The notes under the pieces are model-generated. The model was not told the DNA's origin, did not search any database, and worked only from the letters and a program-made list of their open reading frames with translations. 9,921 nucleotides of DNA. Origin: Gammaproteobacteria bacterium. GTDB taxonomy: Bacteria; Pseudomonadota; Gammaproteobacteria; UBA4575. Positions 1 through 5,538 of the stretch are shown here, piece after piece. The stretch covers positions 1 through 9,921 of the forward strand of contig JAPUHH010000242.1 of NCBI GenBank assembly GCA_027297825.1, in the 5' to 3' direction. Within the stretch, counting starts at the first letter, position 1, and each line of letters starts with the position of its first letter. The translations under genes were made by a program, and so were the position numbers.

Positions 1-60
1 GCGATTCGTGAAGGCGGTCGTACGGTGGGTGCGGGCGTGGTCGCGAAGATTATTGGATAA
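1..60 (+). CDS. tuf: Elongation factor Tu, C-terminal end only (partial)
   Basis: Frame 1 encodes 19 residues ending in VGAGVVAKIIG before TAA; the gene starts upstream of the window. The GRTVGAGVV segment is the last beta strand of EF-Tu domain 3. EF-Tu is the GTPase that carries aminoacyl-tRNA to the ribosomal A site in the cytoplasm. It sits 27 nt upstream of rpsJ, the usual str-to-S10 arrangement, and no terminator lies between them, so read-through into rpsJ is likely. This tail is clearly richer in G+C (35 of 60 bases by hand count) than the ribosomal genes after it. It could be tufA or tufB; its position next to rpsJ fits the str-operon copy. Confidence 0.95.
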   Translation, partial: AIREGGRTVGAGVVAKIIG

Positions 61-77
61 ACTAAACTAAACTAAAG
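58..77 (+). repeat. Four-copy 5-nt tandem repeat TAAAC/TAAAG at the tuf stop
   Basis: Starting with the tuf stop codon, the sequence reads TAAAC three times and then TAAAG. Because the period is 5, TAA falls at 58, 63, 68 and 73 and so closes all three forward frames. The last unit runs into the purine-rich AAAGAG (74-79) that serves as ribosome binding site for rpsJ. It may be simple slippage sequence or a selected multi-frame stop; the sequence alone does not decide. Confidence 0.7.
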
Positions 78-87
78 AGTATTGATT

Positions 88-402
88 ATGGCCGCTGGAC
101 AAACTATTCGCATCCGCTTGAAAGCTTTTGATCATCGATTAATTGATCAATCAGCAAGTGAAATTGTGGAAACTGCAAAACGTACCGGTGCCAGGGTAAA
201 AGGGCCTATTCCACTGCCAACAAAAAAAGAGCGATTTACCGTCCTGATTTCTCCGCACGTGGACAAGAACGCGCGAGACCAATACGAAATTCGTACCCAT
301 AAGCGCATTATGGATATAGTCGAGCCTACCGATAAGACAGTAGATGCACTGATGAAGCTAGATCTTGCAGCGGGTGTAGACGTGCAAATCAAGTTGAATT
401 AG
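88..402 (+). CDS. rpsJ: 30S ribosomal protein S10 (NusE)
   Basis: The product has 104 residues, against 103 in E. coli. S10 is part of the 30S head and, as NusE, pairs with NusB in antitermination complexes and can bind NusG to link transcription with translation. Recognisable blocks are IRIRLKAFDHRLID (7-20), the extended loop KGPIPLPTKKERFTVLISPHV (about 38-58), and DQYEIRTH (64-71). I chose ATG at 88 because it gives the family N-terminus; a TTG at 82 would add only two residues. AAAGAG at 74-79 lies 8 nt upstream. The short gap from tuf and the long 229-nt gap to rplC suggest rpsJ is transcribed with the str genes rather than leading the S10 unit. Confidence 0.98.
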   Translation: MAAGQTIRIRLKAFDHRLIDQSASEIVETAKRTGARVKGPIPLPTKKERFTVLISPHVDKNARDQYEIRTHKRIMDIVEPTDKTVDALMKLDLAAGVDVQIKLN

Positions 403-526
403 CCTTTATTTATAGGCATTAATGGGTTTCATGCAGCTAAATGTTTATCTGGTGAATCAATAAATTAGATAATGTAAATTTAATCAAAAATAAATGCAGA
501 AAATGGTTTTCTAACACTCTGATTTT

Positions 527-541
527 TGGGATAATGCTCGG
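527..541 (+). promoter_or_regulatory. Candidate extended -10 promoter upstream of rplC
   Basis: TGG followed by GATAAT (hexamer 530-535) has the TGn extended -10 arrangement with one mismatch to TATAAT. It is followed by a GC-rich discriminator GCTCGG (536-541), the type linked to stringent control of ribosomal promoters. No good -35 box is seen; TTTTCT at 507-512 is a poor match at 17-nt spacing. A start near 541-543 would give a leader of about 90 nt that begins just before the hairpin at 548-581. The call is inference from motifs and from the unusually long gap. Confidence 0.45.
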
Positions 542-547
542 CTTTCT

Positions 548-581
548 GCGGCCCGGCATGGGGAGACTCATGCCGGGCCGC
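548..581 (+). promoter_or_regulatory. Perfect 13-bp GC-rich hairpin in the rplC leader
   Basis: Left arm GCGGCCCGGCATG (548-560) is exactly complementary to right arm CATGCCGGGCCGC (569-581), with an 8-nt loop GGGAGACT. A T·G wobble (547/582) and a C-G pair (546/583) can lengthen the stem to 15. It stands out in an AT-rich surround. No T run follows directly (the nearest, TTTTT, is near 609-613), so it is not a standard intrinsic terminator. Known precedent: in E. coli, L4 regulates the S10 operon through hairpins in the leader upstream of rpsJ. Here a comparable element may sit downstream of rpsJ, before rplC and rplD (L4). That role is inferred from position only. Confidence 0.85.
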
Positions 582-631
582 GGTTATCCGGCGGTATAAA
601 TTCTCATCTTTTTCATCGAACATGGATTGAT

Positions 632-1339
632 ATGTCATTAGGTTTAATTGGAACAAAAGTAGGAATGACGCGTGTCTTTACAGAGGCAGGTGAATCAGTG
701 CCTGTAACCGTCGTTCATGTACCGGTTAATCGCGTTACTCAAGTTCGTAACCCTGAACTTGATGGTTATCAGGCGATACAAGTCACCTATGGTGAAAAGA
801 AACCATCTCGGATAAATAAACCCGCAGCAGGACATTTTGCAAAATCGAGTGTGCTAGCAGGAAGAGGCTTGCGAGAGTTTCGCTTAGAAGGTGATCAACT
901 TGGTGAGCTAAAAGTTGGCTCAGAAATTAACGCAAGTTTATTTACCGTGGGTCAAAAAGTTTCAGTAACCGGAACCTCAAAAGGTAAAGGATTTGCAGGG
1001 CCTGTTAAGCGTCATAACTTTGCGATGCAAGATGCAACGCACGGTAACTCAATTTCGCATAGAGCACACGGGTCAACAGGACAATGCCAATTTCCTGGTC
1101 ACGTTTTTAAAGGTAAAAAAATGGCTGGGCAAATGGGGAATGTTCGAGTATCAACAAAAAATTTAGAAATAATACAAGTTGATACGAATAAAGACTTGTT
1201 GCTTATTAAGGGTGCAATACCTGGTGCACCGTGTGGCGATGTGATGGTACGACCCGTAAATCCGAATGAAGTGAATATGCCAACGAATAGCGAAGAAGTT
1301 GAAGTGGTAGATGAATCTCAAGTGAGTGCAGAAGAATAA
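632..1339 (+). CDS. rplC: 50S ribosomal protein L3, with acidic C-terminal extension
   Basis: L3 is an early-assembling 23S rRNA binder whose central extension reaches the peptidyl-transferase centre. The core aligns from GLIGTKVGMTRVF (4-16) through VTGTSKGKGFAG (112-123), DATHGNSISHR (134-144) and VFKGKKMAGQMGN (158-170). The glutamine methylated by PrmB in E. coli (Q150) appears as Q153 in GQCQFPG. The product is 235 residues, against 209 in E. coli; about 25 extra residues (211-235) form an acidic tail rich in Glu and Asp. The usual RVPGSIGQ-type loop reads RAHGSTGQ. The ribosome binding site is weak (GGA at 624-626, 5 nt before ATG). It lies 229 nt after rpsJ and may head a transcription unit. 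Confidence 0.98.
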   Translation: MSLGLIGTKVGMTRVFTEAGESVPVTVVHVPVNRVTQVRNPELDGYQAIQVTYGEKKPSRINKPAAGHFAKSSVLAGRGLREFRLEGDQLGELKVGSEINASLFTVGQKVSVTGTSKGKGFAGPVKRHNFAMQDATHGNSISHRAHGSTGQCQFPGHVFKGKKMAGQMGNVRVSTKNLEIIQVDTNKDLLLIKGAIPGAPCGDVMVRPVNPNEVNMPTNSEEVEVVDESQVSAEE

Positions 1340-1354
1340 AACTAAAGAACAGAT

Positions 1355-1960
1355 ATGAAACTTTCAATTGCTAACAAAAATACTACTGTAACGGTATCTG
1401 ATGAGATATTTGCACGAGAGTATAATGAGCCATTAGTGCATCAAGCCGTTACAGCCTATCTTGCTGGCGGTCGTGCAGGTACGAAAGCTAACAAAAGCCG
1501 TAGTGATGTTAGGGGTGGCGGTGCTAAGCCTTGGCGACAGAAAGGTACCGGTCGGGCGCGCGCAGGCACATTGAGCAGCCCTATATGGCGTTCCGGTGGC
1601 GTTACTTTTGCTGCTAGACCGCGCAACTACAAGCAGAAATTAAATAAGAAAATGGTTCGTGCAGCCTATGCAAGCATGTTTTCAGAGTTATCACGACAAG
1701 GACGTTTGCATGTAGTGGAAGATTTTACTGTTACAGAGCCTAAGACCAAGCAAGCTTTGGAGAATCTTAAAAAACTTTCGCTTAGTTCGGCTTTAATCAT
1801 TACTGAAGAAGCGGATAAAAATTTATACTTGTCTGTGCGCAACCTCCCTCACGTCGACGTAACAGAAGTAGGTGGCATAGATCCAGTTAGTTTGCTGAAG
1901 TATAAGAATGTTGTTGTTACTAAAGATGCGTTAGAAGCAATAGAGGAATGGTTGCAATGA
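1355..1960 (+). CDS. rplD: 50S ribosomal protein L4
   Basis: The product is 201 residues, the same length as E. coli L4. L4 binds 23S rRNA domain I early in assembly, and its long loop lines the exit-tunnel constriction; in E. coli, free L4 also represses its own operon through the S10 leader and inhibits RNase E. The tunnel loop is KPWRQKGTGRARAG (58-71), followed by SPIWRSGGVTFAARPR (75-90), both intact. The C-terminal globular part with GIDPVSLLKYKNVVVTKDAL fits the family. ATG at 1355 lies 15 nt after rplC; only a weak AAAGAA precedes it. The end overlaps the rplW start (ATGA). If L4 autoregulation exists here, the leader hairpin at 548-581 is the obvious candidate target. Confidence 0.98.
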   Translation: MKLSIANKNTTVTVSDEIFAREYNEPLVHQAVTAYLAGGRAGTKANKSRSDVRGGGAKPWRQKGTGRARAGTLSSPIWRSGGVTFAARPRNYKQKLNKKMVRAAYASMFSELSRQGRLHVVEDFTVTEPKTKQALENLKKLSLSSALIITEEADKNLYLSVRNLPHVDVTEVGGIDPVSLLKYKNVVVTKDALEAIEEWLQ

Positions 1961-2256
1961 ATAAAGAAGAACGCATCATGACTGTGTTGCTGTCTCCTCA
2001 TGTGTCGGAGAAAACAGCGATAGACGCAGATAAAAACAATCAACACATATTTCGCGTTTTGCCTAATGCAAATAAGGATGAAATAAAATTAGCTGTAGAG
2101 AAATTATTTGAAGTAAAAGTTGCAGCGGTTAATACAATGAATATCAAAGGTAAAAGCAAACGTTTTGGAAAAGGAATGGGCAAACGTTCTGATTGGAAAA
2201 AAGCGATTGTAACTTTAGAGCAGGGCCACGATATAGATTTTGGTGGGTTTGAGTAA
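1957..2256 (+). CDS. rplW: 50S ribosomal protein L23
   Basis: The product is 99 residues, against 100 in E. coli. L23 sits at the tunnel exit and docks trigger factor, SRP and the SecY channel. The HVSEK motif (15-19), with the Glu18 contacted by trigger factor and SRP in E. coli, is intact; KGKSKRFGKGMGKRSDWKKA (64-83) is the rRNA-binding loop and following strand. I chose ATG at 1957, which overlaps the rplD stop in an ATGA junction and has GAGGAA at 1943-1948, 8 nt upstream; ATG at 1948 would add three residues and leave the ribosome binding site inside the gene. The overlap implies translational coupling with L4. Confidence 0.97.
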   Translation: MNKEERIMTVLLSPHVSEKTAIDADKNNQHIFRVLPNANKDEIKLAVEKLFEVKVAAVNTMNIKGKSKRFGKGMGKRSDWKKAIVTLEQGHDIDFGGFE

Positions 2257-2269
2257 ACCAGAGTTCGAT

Positions 2270-3094
2270 ATGGCATTAGCAAAAGCAAAACCTACATCAC
2301 CAGGACGACGTCATGTCGTTCAGGTTAAAACACCTGGACTCTATAAAGGCGGTCCATATAAGCCTTTATTAGAAGAGAAAAGTAAAAATGGTGGCCGTAA
2401 TAATGCTGGCCGAATTACGACCCGTCATCAGGGTGGTGGACATAAGCAACGCTATCGAATTATTGATTTCAAGCGTAATAAAGACGAAATAACAGCTCAA
2501 GTAGAAAGGATTGAATACGATCCTAACCGCAGCGCCAATATTGCGTTGTTGAGATACGCGGATGGTGAGCGTCGATACATCATTGCTCCTAAAGGACTGC
2601 AGCCTGATGATCAAGTGCAGTCAGGTGTCGTAGCGCCGATCAAAGTTGGAAATACCATGCCTCTTCGAAGTATTCCAGTGGGTACGGTTGTGCACTGTAT
2701 TGAAATGAAACCAAATAAAGGTGCCCAAATTGGTCGTAGTGCGGGTGCTGGTATTCAAATTGTTGCGCGTGAAGGTAATTACGTCACTCTTCGCTTGCGT
2801 TCTGGCGAAGTAAGAAAAGTACTTTCGGAATGTCGTGCCACGATTGGTGAAGTAGGCAATTCTGAGCATAGCTTACGTAAATTAGGTAAGGCGGGCGCCA
2901 AACGTTGGCGTGGAGTGCGGCCCACTGTTCGTGGTGTGGCAATGAATCCAGTAGATCATCCGCATGGTGGTGGTGAAGGTCGGACATCAGGTGGTCGACA
3001 CCCAGTGTCGCCATGGGCAACCCCTACGAAAGGATTTAAAACAAGAAGTAATCGAAGCACAGATCGTTTGATAGTGCGACGTAGAAACAAATAA
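2270..3094 (+). CDS. rplB: 50S ribosomal protein L2
   Basis: The product is 274 residues, against 273 in E. coli. L2 binds 23S rRNA, supports subunit association and is needed for peptidyl-transferase activity. KPTSPGRRHVV (7-17), GGRNNAGRITTRHQGGGHKQ (41-60), DPNRSANIAL (84-93) and the conserved MNPVDHPHGGGEGR (225-238) are all present. The histidine matching E. coli H229, important for peptidyl transfer, is H230. A TTG at 2240 keeps the frame open upstream, but ATG at 2270 gives the family N-terminus. The ribosome binding site is weak (AGAG at 2260-2263, 6 nt before ATG). It starts 13 nt after rplW; tandem stops TAATAA end it. Confidence 0.98.
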   Translation: MALAKAKPTSPGRRHVVQVKTPGLYKGGPYKPLLEEKSKNGGRNNAGRITTRHQGGGHKQRYRIIDFKRNKDEITAQVERIEYDPNRSANIALLRYADGERRYIIAPKGLQPDDQVQSGVVAPIKVGNTMPLRSIPVGTVVHCIEMKPNKGAQIGRSAGAGIQIVAREGNYVTLRLRSGEVRKVLSECRATIGEVGNSEHSLRKLGKAGAKRWRGVRPTVRGVAMNPVDHPHGGGEGRTSGGRHPVSPWATPTKGFKTRSNRSTDRLIVRRRNK

Positions 3095-3139
3095 TAAATT
3101 TTAAATAATACTTAAACAAATTTATATAAAGGATAGTCA

Positions 3140-3412
3140 ATGCCAAGATCGCTACGCAAAGGCCCGTTTGTTGATCATCACTTGATGAAGAAAGTAGATA
3201 AGGCGGTAGCAATGAATGATCGCAAACCAATTAAAACATGGTCTCGACGTTCACTAGTTACTCCAGAAATGGTTGGATTAACGATTGCAGTGCATAACGG
3301 ACGACTACATATGCCAATTTCAATAAATGAAAATATGGTTGGACATAAACTTGGAGAATTTGCGGCCACACGTACGTTTAAAGGCCACTCTGGAGATCGA
3401 AAAGCGAAATAG
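3140..3412 (+). CDS. rpsS: 30S ribosomal protein S19
   Basis: The product is 90 residues, two fewer than in E. coli. S19 sits in the 30S head with S13, close to the A-site tRNA and the intersubunit bridge. The family pattern is clear: PRSLRKGPFVDHHL (2-15), KTWSRRS (32-38), HNGRLHMPISINENMVGHKLGEFA (about 52-75), and TRTFKGH (77-83). The C-terminal tail ends at DRKAK, slightly shorter than usual but still basic. The start is set by AAAGGA (3128-3133), 6 nt before ATG, one of the best ribosome binding sites in the window. It follows rplB by 45 nt of very AT-rich DNA and is 2 nt from rplV. Confidence 0.98.
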   Translation: MPRSLRKGPFVDHHLMKKVDKAVAMNDRKPIKTWSRRSLVTPEMVGLTIAVHNGRLHMPISINENMVGHKLGEFAATRTFKGHSGDRKAK

Positions 3413-3414
3413 TT

Positions 3415-3747
3415 ATGCAAGTATCAGCGAAACTTACATTTATCCGTATTACTCCGCAAAAAGCGCGTTTAGTTGTAGACCAGATTCGCGGCAAAAAGGT
3501 GGATCGTGCATTAGAAATTCTGCGCTTTAGTCCAAAGAGTGCGGCTAAAACTGTGCAGAAGATACTTGAGTCCGCTATTGCGAGTGCTGAGCACAATGAA
3601 GGTGCAGATATAGATGAACTTAAAGTTTCAAAAATATTTGTAGATGATGGTCCGACACATCGCCGTTTTCAAGCACGTGCGAAAGGTCGAGCTGCGAGGA
3701 TATTAAAACGTACCAGTCACATTACCGTTGAGGTTAGCGATAGCTAA
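3415..3747 (+). CDS. rplV: 50S ribosomal protein L22
   Basis: The product is 110 residues, equal to E. coli. L22 contacts all six 23S rRNA domains, and its long beta hairpin forms part of the exit-tunnel constriction with L4; changes there affect macrolide action and nascent-chain stalling. ITPQKARLVVDQIRGKKV (12-29) and SAIASAEHN (53-61) are typical. The hairpin region (about 79-95) reads GPTHRRFQARAKGRAAR, where E. coli has MKRIMP in the tip, so the tip chemistry differs (HRRFQA). It begins 2 nt after the rpsS stop with no ribosome binding site close by, so coupling to S19 translation is likely. A 110-nt gap follows. Confidence 0.98.
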   Translation: MQVSAKLTFIRITPQKARLVVDQIRGKKVDRALEILRFSPKSAAKTVQKILESAIASAEHNEGADIDELKVSKIFVDDGPTHRRFQARAKGRAARILKRTSHITVEVSDS

Positions 3748-3857
3748 GTAAAAAGATATATGCAAGAACATTATATTTGTTGTTTTAAACAAGGCTAGGT
3801 GCTAGGAATATGTGCGAAATTATCGTTTTAAATATTAATTGGAGCTGGTGCTAGATC

Positions 3858-4568
3858 ATGGGTCAAAAAGTACATCCAACAGGAATGCGATTAGGGATAT
3901 CTACGGAATGGACATCCAAGTGGTATGCAGAAGGTCGTAACTATGCCGAGTTATTGAGCAGTGATCTTGAAATTAGAGATTACTTAAGGAAAAAACTTTC
4001 GCAAGCATCTGTAAGTCGAATTCAAATTAATCGACCTGCTCGAGCTGCATTCATAACCATACATACCGCACGACCAGGAATTGTAATTGGCAAAAAAGGT
4101 GAAGACATTGAAGCTTTGCGCAGAGAAATTGCGCGACGCACAGAGCTTAGTATTAATAATGTAAAAATAAATATTGAAGAGATACGTAAACCAGAAATCG
4201 ATGCGCAGCTCGTAGCAGAAAGTATCTCGCAACAATTAGAACGTCGAATTATGTTTCGACGTGCAATGAAGCGAGCAGTAAGCAATGCTATGCGTTTAGG
4301 GGCATTGGGTGTGAAGGTGCGTGTTGCAGGACGTCTAAATGGCGCTGAAATAGCACGTAGTGAGTGGTATAGAGAAGGAAGAGTGCCTTTGCATACATTA
4401 AAAGCCGTTATTGATTACGGCTTTGCTGAGGCTAAGACTACATACGGAATTATCGGCGTTAAGACATGGATTTATAAGGGTGATGTATACGACCTACAAG
4501 CAAAAGCCGAAGAAGAAAGCGCGGAGCAGCCTAAAGGTCGTGCTAAAAAAAGAGAAAATAAAAGTTAA
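3858..4568 (+). CDS. rpsC: 30S ribosomal protein S3
   Basis: The product is 236 residues, against 233 in E. coli. S3 lines the mRNA entry tunnel and, with S4 and S5, gives the ribosome its mRNA helicase activity. The KH domain shows GIVIGKKGEDIEALR (74-88) with the GxxG loop at 78-81. Basic residues matching the helicase-linked arginines and lysine of E. coli lie in FRRAMKRAV (133-141). The C-terminal domain carries GRLNGAEIARSEWYREGRVPLHTL (about 158-181), the family signature. The lysine/glutamate-rich tail after 215 is variable, as in relatives. Possible ribosome binding sites are GGTG (3847-3850, 7 nt away) or GGAG (3841-3844, 13 nt away). The 110-nt gap upstream is unusual. Confidence 0.98.
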   Translation: MGQKVHPTGMRLGISTEWTSKWYAEGRNYAELLSSDLEIRDYLRKKLSQASVSRIQINRPARAAFITIHTARPGIVIGKKGEDIEALRREIARRTELSINNVKINIEEIRKPEIDAQLVAESISQQLERRIMFRRAMKRAVSNAMRLGALGVKVRVAGRLNGAEIARSEWYREGRVPLHTLKAVIDYGFAEAKTTYGIIGVKTWIYKGDVYDLQAKAEEESAEQPKGRAKKRENKS

Positions 4569-4579
4569 GGCGCATAGAA

Positions 4580-4993
4580 ATGTTACAACCTAAACGCACT
4601 AAATTTCGTAAGCAACAAAAAGGTCGTAATCGCGGGCTTGCGTTAAATGGCAATAAAGTTAGCTTCGGCGAATTTGGATTAAAAGCCGTTACAAGAGGAC
4701 GAATTACTGCTCGCCAGATTGAGGCGGCACGCCGTGCGATGACGAGACATGTAAAACGTGGCGGTAAAATATGGATCCGTATTTTTCCAGATGTGCCTGT
4801 TACCAAGAAACCTTTAGAGGTTAGGCAAGGTAAAGGTAAGGGTAATGTTGAGTATTGGATGTGCAGGATCCAGCCTGGAAAGATGCTTTATGAGATGGAA
4901 GGTGTGGATGAGAAAATTGCGAGAGAAGCATTTCGTTTAGCCGACGCCAAGCTTCCAGTTAAGACAGCATTTGTATCACGCACGATAATGTAA
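4580..4993 (+). CDS. rplP: 50S ribosomal protein L16
   Basis: The product is 137 residues, against 136 in E. coli. L16 is a late assembly protein near the A-site tRNA elbow and the base of the central protuberance. MLQPKRTKFRKQQKGRNRG (1-19), LTARQIEAARRAM-like ITARQIEAARRAM (42-54), and GKGKGNVEYW (84-93) are clear. The arginine hydroxylated by YcfD in E. coli (R81) is conserved as R82 in EVRQGKGKG; the modification itself cannot be seen. The start at 4580 has AAGG at 4567-4570, 9 nt upstream, and the gene follows rpsC by 11 nt. Confidence 0.98.
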   Translation: MLQPKRTKFRKQQKGRNRGLALNGNKVSFGEFGLKAVTRGRITARQIEAARRAMTRHVKRGGKIWIRIFPDVPVTKKPLEVRQGKGKGNVEYWMCRIQPGKMLYEMEGVDEKIAREAFRLADAKLPVKTAFVSRTIM

Positions 4994-5002
4994 TGTAAGA
5001 AA

Positions 5003-5206
5003 ATGAAAGCAGAAGAATTAAATAAAAAAACACATGAAGAGTTATATAAAGAGCTCCTCGATTTGCGTAAAGAGCAATTCAATTTGCGTATGCGACGTGG
5101 TGTTGGACAAGCCTCACGTGTGCATATGTTTAAGCTAAATCGAAGAAATATTGCACGAGTGAAGACAATTATGAATGAGAAAAAAATAGCTGAAAAAGCA
5201 ACATAG
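5003..5206 (+). CDS. rpmC: 50S ribosomal protein L29
   Basis: The product is 67 residues, against 63 in E. coli. L29 is a small helical hairpin at the exit-tunnel rim beside L23. The family pattern KAEELNKKTHEELYKELLDL (2-21), KEQFNLRM (23-30) and RRNIARVKT (47-55) is intact, and the two helices show heptad-like Leu spacing. It starts 9 nt after rplP. Only an AAGAAA stretch precedes the ATG, so there is no real ribosome binding site and coupling to L16 is probable. The tail adds a few charged residues beyond the E. coli end. Confidence 0.97.
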   Translation: MKAEELNKKTHEELYKELLDLRKEQFNLRMRRGVGQASRVHMFKLNRRNIARVKTIMNEKKIAEKAT

Positions 5207-5252
5207 AATATGCAGATTATAAGTATTAAAGAGTTAATAGCAGGAGCTTCGA

Positions 5253-5519
5253 ATGTCTGAAGAACAGAATAAGATTCGTACTCTGCAAGGCATGGTTGTT
5301 AGCGACAAAATGGATAAGTCGATAACGGTGTTGTTAGAGCGCCAAGTGAAGCATCCTTTGTATAAGAAATATATAAAACGCTCTACAAAATTACATGCTC
5401 ATGATGAAGAAAATGAATGTTTAATAGGCGATAAAGTGTCTATACGCGAATGTCGTCCAATTTCAAAAACTAAATCATGGCGCTTAGTAGAAGTGCTAGT
5501 GCGTGGTTTAGAGTCTTAG
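5253..5519 (+). CDS. rpsQ: 30S ribosomal protein S17
   Basis: The product is 88 residues, against 84 in E. coli. S17 is an OB-fold protein that binds 16S rRNA early and stabilises the 30S body. LQGMVVSDKMDKS (11-23), VKHPLYKKYIKRSTKLHAHDE (about 32-52), and the signature GDKVSIRECRPIS (59-71) are all there. AGGAG at 5242-5246, 6 nt before ATG, fixes the start. In E. coli this is the last gene of the S10 operon and the spc promoter follows; here only 19 nt separate it from rplN, leaving no room for a separate promoter in the gap. Confidence 0.98.
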   Translation: MSEEQNKIRTLQGMVVSDKMDKSITVLLERQVKHPLYKKYIKRSTKLHAHDEENECLIGDKVSIRECRPISKTKSWRLVEVLVRGLES

Positions 5520-5538
5520 GTGTGAAAAGGGGTAGTTT

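Noticed and set aside
402..417. GCCT...AGGC inverted repeat just after rpsJ as a terminator
   Set aside because: The stem is only 4 bp with an 8-nt AT loop and no T tract follows, so it does not qualify as an intrinsic terminator.
548..581. The GC-rich hairpin as an intrinsic terminator for rpsJ
   Set aside because: The right arm is followed by GGTTATCCGG rather than a T run; the closest T5 run is about 28 nt further on.
595..600. TATAAA as a second -10 box before rplC
   Set aside because: There is no TGn extension and the -35 position (572-577) falls in the GC-rich hairpin arm with no match.
3810..3854. 14-codon reading frame (ATG at 3810) in frame with rpsC as a leader peptide
   Set aside because: AGGA lies only 2 nt before the ATG, there is no recognisable peptide pattern, and frames this short are expected by chance.
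3984..4285. Minus-strand open frames within rpsC and similar ones inside rplB, rplC and other genes
   Set aside because: They lie opposite well-conserved ribosomal genes, have no family resemblance or ribosome binding sites, and are shadows of the coding strand.
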